Below are positions 57,266 to 64,000 of a stretch of 64,000 nt of DNA, one piece after another. This DNA is from Neisseria zoodegmatis (lineage in GTDB: Bacteria > Pseudomonadota > Gammaproteobacteria > Burkholderiales > Neisseriaceae): assembly GCF_900187305.1 (NCBI RefSeq), contig NZ_LT906434.1, forward strand, positions 1,860,001 through 1,924,000. Direction: 5' to 3'. Every line of letters starts with the position of its first letter. Position 1 is the first letter of the stretch. The notes beneath the pieces were generated by a model, which saw nothing but the letters and a program-made list of their open reading frames with translations, made no database searches and was not told the origin of the DNA. Both the position numbers and the translations under genes were made by a program.

Positions 57266-57285
57266 ATCTTGGAACAAATAAAACC

Positions 57286-57376
<91 letters not shown>

Positions 57377-57384
57377 AAATTCAA

Positions 57385-57409
57385 AACCCGCTGATTCATT
57401 CAGCGGGTT
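57385..57409 (+). terminator. Hairpin terminator after the tRNA-Ser pair
   Basis: AACCCGCTGA and TCAGCGGGTT with a five-base loop, followed by ATTTTATTT. Confidence 0.88.
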
Positions 57410-57643
57410 ATTTTATTTGCACCCTTTTCCCAATCTAAGACTACCTAAACCGTCTTTATAATTTTTCAGACGGCCTCAACCACCATTCCGAACCTTCACA
57501 CTCTCTTTTCCCCTAGCGCAATCATCAAAAATCAAGCATAATCGGCAGGCATTATGCGCACGGAAGAAGTGTTTAGAAAACGTAAATCAATCACAATATT
57601 TCCAACCGCAAAGAAAAAAAGACCCCACAGAACAGGAGACACC

Positions 57644-58882
57644 ATGAGTCACATTAAAGTACCCGCAGAAGGCCAAAAAATCATTCCCGGCCAAGCGATT
57701 CCAAACAACCCGATTATCCCCTTTATCGAAGGCGACGGCATCGGCGTAGACATCACCCCCGTTATGAAAGACGTTATTGATGCAGCCGTTGAAAAAGCTT
57801 ATGGTGGCGAGAAAAAAATCCATTGGATGGAAGTTTACGCAGGCGAAAAAGCAACCCGCGTATACGGCGACAACGTTTGGCTGCCCGAAGAAACTCTGGA
57901 AGCCCTGAAAGAATATTCCGTATCCATCAAAGGCCCGATGACCACACCCGTAGGTGGCGGCATCCGCTCATTAAACGTAGCCCTACGCCAAGAATTAGAC
58001 TTATACCAATGCGTGCGCCCCGTGCGTTATTTCAACGGCGTACCTTCTCCGCTCAAAGACCCCAGCAAAACCGACATGGTGATTTTCCGTGAAAACACCG
58101 AAGACATTTACGCCGGTATCGAATGGGAAGCCGAAAGCGACAGCGCTAAAAAAATCATCAACTTCCTGCAAAACGAAATGGGCGTGAAAAAAATCCGCTT
58201 CCCTGAAACATCAGGCATCGGCATCAAACCCGTTTCCAAAGAAGGTACCACCCGTTTGGTACGCGCCGCCATCCAATACGCCATCGACAACGACCGTGAC
58301 AGCGTAACATTGGTTCACAAAGGCAACATCATGAAGTTCACCGAAGGCGGTTTCCGTGACTGGGGCTATGAATTAGCGCAAAAAGAATTCGGCGCAGAAC
58401 TGATTGACGGCGGCCCGTGGTGCAAATTCAAAAGCCCGAAAACCGGCAAAGAAATCATCGTGAAAGATGCCATTGCCGACGCTTTCCTCCAACAAATCGT
58501 ATTGCGCCCCGCCGAATATGACGTAATCGCCACCCTAAACCTGAACGGCGACTACATTTCCGATGCCCTGGCCGCCCAAGTAGGCGGTATCGGTATCGCT
58601 CCCGGTGCAAACATTTCCGACAAATACGCCGTATTTGAAGCCACCCACGGCACTGCACCCAAATACGCCGGTCAAGACAAAGTAAACCCCGGTTCTTTGA
58701 TTCTTTCCGCCGAAATGATGTTGCGCCACTTAGGTTGGTTTGAAGCGGCAGACTTAGTAATCGAAGCAATGGAAAAAGCCATCGGCGACAAGCAAGTTAC
58801 CTACGATTTCGCCCGCCTGATGGACGGAGCAAACGAAGTGTCTTGCTCAGCCTTCGGCAAAGCCATGATCGAACGCATGTAA
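57644..58882 (+). CDS. icd: NADP-dependent isocitrate dehydrogenase
   Basis: Oxidative decarboxylation of isocitrate to 2-oxoglutarate in the TCA cycle. 412 residues from ATG 57644 (AACAGGAGACACC upstream). Motifs: [40 protein letters not shown] with the phosphorylatable/isocitrate-binding Ser, [72 protein letters not shown]. Homodimer type as in E. coli. Confidence 0.96.
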   Translation: MSHIKVPAEGQKIIPGQAIPNNPIIPFIEGDGIGVDITPVMKDVIDAAVEKAYGGEKKIHWMEVYAGEKATRVYGDNVWLPEETLEALKEYSVSIKGPMTTPVGGGIRSLNVALRQELDLYQCVRPVRYFNGVPSPLKDPSKTDMVIFRENTEDIYAGIEWEAESDSAKKIINFLQNEMGVKKIRFPETSGIGIKPVSKEGTTRLVRAAIQYAIDNDRDSVTLVHKGNIMKFTEGGFRDWGYELAQKEFGAELIDGGPWCKFKSPKTGKEIIVKDAIADAFLQQIVLRPAEYDVIATLNLNGDYISDALAAQVGGIGIAPGANISDKYAVFEATHGTAPKYAGQDKVNPGSLILSAEMMLRHLGWFEAADLVIEAMEKAIGDKQVTYDFARLMDGANEVSCSAFGKAMIERM

Positions 58883-58900
58883 TCTGTAAATGATAAAAAC

Positions 58901-58929
58901 AAACCCACTACCGAAAGGCAGTGGGTTTT
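58901..58929 (+). terminator. Hairpin terminator after icd
   Basis: AAACCCACT and AGTGGGTTT with an inner CC-GAAA-GG tip, followed by TATT. Confidence 0.88.
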
Positions 58930-59021
58930 ATTCAATGATACTTCAAGTAGTTAAAAATCATACCGCATTAAGCTATTGACAGTATCTTCGGAAACCTTTA
59001 TATTTCCCACTTCTTTGAAAC

Positions 59022-59115
59022 GGAGTAGTGGCTGAGAGGCTGAAGGCACACCCCTGCTAAGGGTGCATCTGGGCTAAAACCTGGATCGAGGGTTCGAATC
59101 CCTCCTACTCCGCCA
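59022..59115 (+). tRNA. tRNA-Ser(GCU)
   Basis: 94 bases with encoded CCA. Acceptor GGAGTAG/CTACTCC, anticodon GCT in CCCCTGCTAAGGG, long class II variable arm. Marks the left edge of the AT-rich Rhs island. Confidence 0.96.
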
Positions 59116-59184
59116 AATTTTGTTATAACCGAATGAATATTGAAATAATAAATTCTTGGTTATATTTGTATCACCTAAAAGATA

Positions 59185-59210
59185 AAGCCAGTGATTAATC
59201 ACTGGCTTTT
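59185..59210 (+). terminator. Hairpin terminator after tRNA-Ser(GCU)
   Basis: AAGCCAGTGA and TCACTGGCTT with a four-base loop, then TT. Confidence 0.88.
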
Positions 59211-59609
59211 CTTATTATATGTAAATATTCAATCGTCAATATATCGCTAACTTTAGATAGCTTCCGTAATAAACGAAATACTATTCTTGGCTTTGCGAAA
59301 CCCAGCAGCACAACACTCTTACTGTTAGTATTAACATAACGAAATGACCAAACAAGTATTGCCAACAGATAGTACCAATCTGACGGAATGTAACAGTTTG
59401 GTTCTTCCATTAAGAGCCACATTACTCATTCTTAAATACAGCAACGAAAATCAGCCTCTCCCGGCAGCACAGTATCACGTTTCGACTACAACAAAGCCGA
59501 AAACCTTCTCACAAACTCTAATCCACTAAAACACACCACCTGGGCCGTTACAAAATAAGCCCCCCTATAACCCAAATTCAAACACAGTTATCGGCTATTG
59601 AGCAAAGAG
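59211..59609. other. AT-rich gap between the tRNA and the Rhs fragment
   Basis: About 400 bases with no supported gene, DUS or recognisable element. Two short open frames (about 59195-59422 and 59344-59529) have no ribosome site or recognisable product. Probably decayed sequence at the island edge. Confidence 0.45.
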
Positions 59610-60959
59610 CTATTCTTCAAAGATCTTGAACTGTCTAGTTTTACTCAAGATATTGGTGATGGTGGTGAGAAGCCATTGTTCGTTGTAGGTGTACCCGGTG
59701 CTGTGGCCGGCGGGGTCGGTAATTTGAATCAGGTTGCCGCGCCCGTCGTAGGCGTATTCGGTGATTCTGCCGGCGGGGTCGTTGACGGCAACCGGCAGGT
59801 TTAAAGTGTCGTGGTAATCGATTTGGGTGCGGCTGCCGTCGGGGGCGGTGATGCTGATCACGTTGCCGAAGGTGTCGTAACTAAAACGGGTTTCGCGGCC
59901 GAGTTCGTCGTGTTGAAGGGTAATCCGCCCCCAGTCGTCGCGTTCGCTATCGGTGCGGTGGCCGTCGGCATCGATGTGGTACACCATTTCGTTGTTGTCA
60001 TCGAAACCGTAGATTTCGACGCGGCCAAGTACGTCGGTAACGCGGGTATGGCCTTGGCGGTAATCGAAATGCCATTCCCGTCCGCTGTTGTTGCTGCTCT
60101 TCAATACTTTGCCGTCGGTATCGTAACGGTCGTATTCGTAACGCGATACCAACCCGTCGGGCTGGTTGTGCTCGATCATGATGTGGTTGCGGTAGGCGAA
60201 TCCGCGCAGACGTTTGCCGTCGCGGCCGTAAACCGCGGTCAAATCGCCGTAGCCGTCGTAGCCGTAACGCACCAGTTCGCGGCTGTTGAAGGTAACCGAG
60301 GTTAGGCGGTTGACGTAAAGATTGTCGTCTTTGCCGACAAATACGCCGTGTTCGGCAGCGGCATCGAATACTTCGTCGCTGTCGTTTAGGCGGATGGAGG
60401 AGAAATGTAATTGGAACTGCCTGCCGTTGCTGTCGTAAACGCTGTGCGGCAGTCCGTTGTCGCCGTAGCAAAGGCGGATGTGGTGATGGTTGCGGTCGAG
60501 TTGGGCAATCAGTTGGTAAACGCCGTCGCCTTCGTCGACTTCGGCGAACCATAAACGGGCACCGCCGTCGGCAGAGGCGATTTGGTAGAGGCCGTCTGAA
60601 ATCTGCGAGAAATAGATTTGCTCGTAAGGATCGAAATAAGCCGATTCCAAACCGTAAGGATCTTCCTCCGCAGATTCAGGTAGCGGATCGGCATCTTCTG
60701 TATCCGAACCGTCTTCGTCATCGTCGGCATATTGCGGTTCGTCTTGCCCGTCGTCGATATCCGGCAGCGGAATTTCCCGGCCTTGTTCGTCAATGTAGAG
60801 GAAACCGTCCTGCGTCCGTTCCAACCGCATCGAAAACGGCAGCGACCAGCCCTGCCCCAGCCAGCCGTTGCCGGGTTGGTCGGAATAGTAGCTGCGCTGC
60901 CAGATTAGGGGGAGAGGGGAATCAAAGGCAAAATCGGTTTTGGTGAAAAAGATGCAACT
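59610..60959 (-). pseudogene. Rhs protein fragment (N-terminal/core part, both ends missing)
   Basis: Open without a start codon from 60959, where a stop lies just upstream. The first codons read like the N-terminal conserved region of Rhs proteins (LPLIWQRSYYSDQPGNGWLG, then GWSLPFSMRLERTQDGFLY). It continues with an acidic stretch and typical YD repeats: YRYDxxG-type units such as RYGYDGYGDLTAVYGRDGKR and YAYDGRGNLIQITDPAGHST. After WLLTTITN it runs into unrelated sequence (LSKTRQFKIFEE) and stops, so core, toxin tail and true start are gone. ISDGL is DUS-encoded (about 60590). Either a remnant or a silent recombination donor. Confidence 0.8.
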
Positions 60960-61079
60960 TTAAAACCGCCACTAAAGAAACCAAATTGTTAAAGAGCAAA
61001 AAAAGCCGTCTGACAAGGTTATTGAATAAAACTTTCAGACAGTATTATTATTGTTTTGTTGGATTTCAGCTTAATAAAA

Positions 61080-61124
61080 TGTCTGTCTGAAACTTTAATT
61101 TCCAAACTAGTTTTCAGACAGGCA
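61080..61124. terminator. Inverted pair of wadsworthii-type DUS
   Basis: TGTCTGTCTGAA (61080-61091, one mismatch) and TTCAGACAGGCA (61113-61124, exact complement of TGCCTGTCTGAA). A hairpin of a different DUS dialect from the rest of the window; it lies downstream of the immunity-like gene. The rest of 60960-61301 is AT-rich and shows no gene. Confidence 0.75.
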
Positions 61125-61301
61125 TTTGGTTCTCTGCCTAAGCAAATCTGATAAATCAAAAAGGAACAACGTGTGCATACCAAAGCACAGTACCTACTTA
61201 TGAAATGGATGATATAGCTCAATTATTCCATAGGTTCAGCGGCTTCTTTATAACCAAGCTTGGATTGCTCGGATCTGTCGAAACTGACACTGTTAATTAA
61301 C

Positions 61302-61706
61302 TTAAGGTAATAAAATAAATTTCTCCTCATTTTTGTATATGTCCACAAAATAAAATATCTTATTATCTCTTATTTCTTTTAAATAAATTAAATCTTCAAT
61401 TTTGCTTAAATAAGAGATTGAAAAGTCATTGCAATTTATTCTTGCCAATTTAAATCCTACTACACAAAATCGCCTAATAAACAAAGGAATATACAGTATT
61501 TTATTTTCATACAAAAAAGGCCCGCCAAATAAGCACTCTTCCGAAAAAAGATTTTTATTAATTAACAACTTACCGACAACAGGGGAACCTTGATTAACTT
61601 CCATTAAATCCACATACTTTATTTCCAAATTATCTATAAAAATATGCTCTTTAAATTCAATAGGATTACCTAAAGAAACTGTTTTTAATATAGATTTCAT
61701 TAACAT
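61302..61706 (-). CDS. Probable immunity protein for the Rhs toxin tail
   Basis: 134 residues, no recognised family, strongly AT-rich (many Ile, Lys, Phe, Asn). The call rests on position: its ATG (61706 or 61700) overlaps the stop of the Rhs toxin fragment, with AGAGGG ahead as ribosome site, which is how toxin-immunity pairs are usually arranged. No signal peptide or membrane helix, so it would act in the cytosol. Confidence 0.6.
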   Translation of the reverse strand: MLMKSILKTVSLGNPIEFKEHIFIDNLEIKYVDLMEVNQGSPVVGKLLINKNLFSEECLFGGPFLYENKILYIPLFIRRFCVVGFKLARINCNDFSISYLSKIEDLIYLKEIRDNKIFYFVDIYKNEEKFILLP

Positions 61707-63229
61707 TTCCCTCTTTTTTTTCGATTAATTTGTCTTGATTTTACATTTTTAACCTCTTCTGAATGCACAATGAACTGCAAAGAACCACCAGGATATCTCA
61801 ATCCTTGCGGTCCAATGATGCCAAATTTTATTTTGGTTCCTTTCGGGATAACCCCTGAGTTATAATTAGTTAATGGATTCCATGACGGTAAAATTGCAGC
61901 AAATGTTCTATTTATAAAGCTATTTGTGCCTATTCTCAATCCCCAAAAATCACCACGACCTGAATGTAAATGTAAAACACCAAATCTTTGTACAGGAATA
62001 TTGAAAGGTGCTCTAATTGTAAATCCCCTGAACAAGAAGCCATCAGAAGTAGTAATTTTAAATTTTTCAAAGATACTTTTAAGTCCTAATACATCAATCC
62101 AGTTCTGGATATTCGGTGCAAACGAATAAAAATTATCTCCACCCCACAACCCAATCGGATCCTGATTCACAAACCTACCCGTATCCGGCTCATAATAACG
62201 GAAAAAGTTGTAATGCAGCCCCGTCTCTTCATCGCAATACTGGTTTTGCAACCTGAACGGCTGATGAATGTTTTCATAAATGCGCTTTTCAGACGCAAGA
62301 GAACCCCAAGCCGAGTAGCTGCCGTACCACAGCAGATTGCCGTATTGGTCGGTCATCTCACGCGGGATGCCGATTTGGTCGTTGTGGAAATAGCTTAGGT
62401 ATTGTCTGCCGTCTTTGGCGTTGTCGAAGATTTGCGCCAGCGGTTCGTAGCTGTCTTGGTCGGTGTAAACGTAGGTATAGCTGCCTTTGTAAGTATATTC
62501 CTGAAGCAGTCTCGTCCCGTCCCAAACGAAATGCGTCCGTTTCGGTGCGGTGCTCGTCCACGCCAATTTGTCTTTGCGCTCTTTGCTTAATCTGCGCCCG
62601 AACGGGTCGTAGGCGTATTCCCATATCTCGGTATTGCCTTTGGGCTTTTTAATCTCTGCGCGGATAAGTTGGTTTTCGCTGTCGTATTGGAACCACTGGC
62701 TTTCGCCGTCGGGCAGTTGGCGGTAAATCATGTTACCCAAGGCATCGTAGGTGTATTCGGTGCCGTTGTATGCTTCGAGGCGGTTGCCTTTGCCGATGTT
62801 GCGGCCTTTTGTCCGGCTGATGTGATGCCTGTCTGAAAGGTGTTCAGACAGGCCTTTGTCTTTGAGGCCGTCTGAAACCTTATCCGACAGGATATTGTGT
62901 GCGGGGTCGAAAGCGAACTTTTCGCTGTGGCCGCTCTGTTTGTTGACGGCGCTTTCTATCCGCCCGAGTTTGTCGTACGCGTAATCCAATACGCCGCTGC
63001 GTTGGTCGGCGGTTTGGATCAGGTTGCCGGCTTGGTCGTAGCGGTAGCTTCGGCGTACTGCGCCGCCGGTTGCGGCGTGTGTGTTTCGGAGGTTGCGGTT
63101 GCCGACGGTGCGTTGGTTTTTCAGACGGCCTTGGGGGTCGTAACCGTACAGGCTGTCTAATCCGCCCTGGCTTCTGCGGGTTTCCCGGTGCAGTGCGTCG
63201 CGTTCGATGTCGCTGGCAAGTTGAAATTG
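61700..63229 (-). pseudogene. Orphan Rhs C-terminal fragment with toxin-like tail
   Basis: Open without a start codon from 63229 (a stop at 63230-63232 closes it); about 509 codons. YD repeats run from SLYGYDPQGRLKNQRTVGN and YAYDKLGRIES to the conserved Rhs core end YYEPDTGRFVNQDPIGLWGG. After NWIDVLGL a variable tail of about 125 residues begins, with FLFRGFTI, SGRGDFWGL, VIPKGTKIKF and GPQGLRYPGGSLQFI. The tail is a polymorphic-toxin position; LFRG hints at an ADP-ribosyltransferase fold, but weakly. DUS of both dialects are in frame (62826-62876). It may be a silent cassette for recombination. Confidence 0.78.
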
Positions 63230-63342
63230 TTAAAGAACGGTAGCTCATCTGAAAAAGATTTTAGCTAGTTTTTTTCAGACGGCCTTGAAAGATAAAGATT
63301 AGCAAGACCCATATGCCTAAATACAATACAGGCTACAATTTA

Positions 63343-63987
63343 TTATGGTAATTTTCTATGTTTAGGTTTAATGAAATCACTTATATCTAAATGATGGTCA
63401 TTCATAAATGTATCTAATAAATTATCCAAAGAAACAAATTTGTAGCCATCCAAATTAGCAGTTTTTAAAACATCCATAAGCTCTATACTTACTATTAACA
63501 CATTATGCAATATGGTGTCATTTAACTGAAATAAATCATATTTTGTATCTGTAAAGTTTATTTTAGAGGGTAATATAGTTCCCATCTCTCCTATTTGGAA
63601 AATAGATGTTTGTTCATCAAAAAATTGCTTTTTCTCAAATACGAAGAGTTTATACGATTTTTCCTCAGCTATAGCTTGGTCAGAAATGGCAACAGTCAAA
63701 GGAATAGATATATGAGGAGCAATTTTATATTTACTAATTAAGCTCCAACATTCTTTTGAAAAAATATGAGAAGAGGAATCAGAGTAATAATCAAAATTTA
63801 CATTTTGTTTTTTCCATAAATTTAGATATATTTTTTCCTGATTAATCTGAAATATCTCTTTATTCATATCTACTGAATGAAACAGTTCATTTTTAGGATT
63901 CATCATTTCAGTAGAAAATAAGCCAAGGATTTTTCCTGGGCAGCTTTTACCTTCATAATCCACTAACATTGCATAAAAATTATCCAT
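63343..63987 (-). CDS. AT-rich immunity-like protein (possibly Imm11/DUF1629-type)
   Basis: 214 residues with excellent ribosome site (GGAGG, eight bases before ATG 63987). Very AT-rich. No signal or membrane segment. The C-terminal part NVLIVSIELMDVLKTANLDG then YKFVSLD resembles DUF1629/Imm11 proteins, which protect against secreted toxins; this is a resemblance by eye only. It would be the immunity gene of an Rhs gene lying beyond 64000, read on the minus strand. Confidence 0.55.
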   Translation of the reverse strand: MDNFYAMLVDYEGKSCPGKILGLFSTEMMNPKNELFHSVDMNKEIFQINQEKIYLNLWKKQNVNFDYYSDSSSHIFSKECWSLISKYKIAPHISIPLTVAISDQAIAEEKSYKLFVFEKKQFFDEQTSIFQIGEMGTILPSKINFTDTKYDLFQLNDTILHNVLIVSIELMDVLKTANLDGYKFVSLDNLLDTFMNDHHLDISDFIKPKHRKLP

Positions 63988-64000
63988 AACAAAAACCTCC

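Noticed and set aside
59195-59422. 75-codon minus-strand frame beside tRNA-Ser(GCU)
   Set aside because: Overlaps the tRNA terminator, has no ribosome site, and the product is not recognisable.

Overview
The window is chromosomal DNA from a species of Neisseria or a close relative in the Neisseriaceae. The best evidence is the DNA uptake sequence (DUS) AGGCCGTCTGAA. It occurs dozens of times, usually as inverted pairs that double as transcription terminators after genes. AGGCCGTCTGAA (AG-DUS) dominates and ATGCCGTCTGAA (the meningococcal and gonococcal form) is rare, so this is probably a commensal or animal-associated species. Gene content fits Neisseriaceae: a Slam-type outer-membrane translocon, PilU, a free-standing RlmK, cytochrome bd, and ZipA next to LigA. 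No rRNA, CRISPR array or intact prophage was seen. Three serine tRNA genes are present.

Layout. Bases 1-13400 hold housekeeping and small metabolic genes: hemF (cut by the window edge), an EamA transporter, an EnvC-like murein hydrolase activator, a CtpA protease, a DUF2062/HExxH pair, corA, a thioesterase, an aminopropyltransferase-like gene, a ferredoxin, a hydrolase, thiD, ispF and rpiA. Bases 13400-14100 are a gene-free block of palindromic and tandem repeats. Bases 14100-18900 form a sulfur-redox module: a TsdA-like dihaem cytochrome and a trihaem cytochrome on the minus strand, facing a TtrS/TtrR-like two-component system on the plus strand. cydAB follows, with an FNR-like box upstream and flanked by two copies of a 140-bp MITE-like element. 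Bases 21900-31000 run mostly on the minus strand: two small lipoproteins (one with an Asp/Arg tail), argD, recD, tpx, DUF4230, DUF2254, tmk and mltG. Bases 31100-36700 run on the plus strand: ampD, zipA, ligA, galU. Then come mobA, moaE and moaD (minus), an FNR-box intergenic region that may encode a small RNA, and a DASS anion transporter.

Bases 40400-42300 are accessory: a RAYT transposase flanked by two REP doublets, and an AT-rich membrane gene with lysozyme-like motifs. Bases 42350-58900 return to core genes: mfd, mtnN, pilU, glyA, recN, slam, rlmK, two small lipoproteins (one with a ricin-type lectin domain), yaaA, two tRNA-Ser(UGA) and icd.

After tRNA-Ser(GCU) the right end (59100-64000) is an AT-rich island with broken Rhs genes: an N-terminal fragment, an orphan C-terminal fragment with a toxin-like tail, a probable immunity gene overlapping it, and a second AT-rich immunity-like gene. 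It carries a different DUS dialect (TGCCTGTCTGAA), suggesting exchange with another neisserial lineage.

Possible common thread: cytochrome bd, TsdA with TtrSR, molybdenum-cofactor genes and two FNR-like boxes would all suit life with little oxygen. That is inference from gene content.
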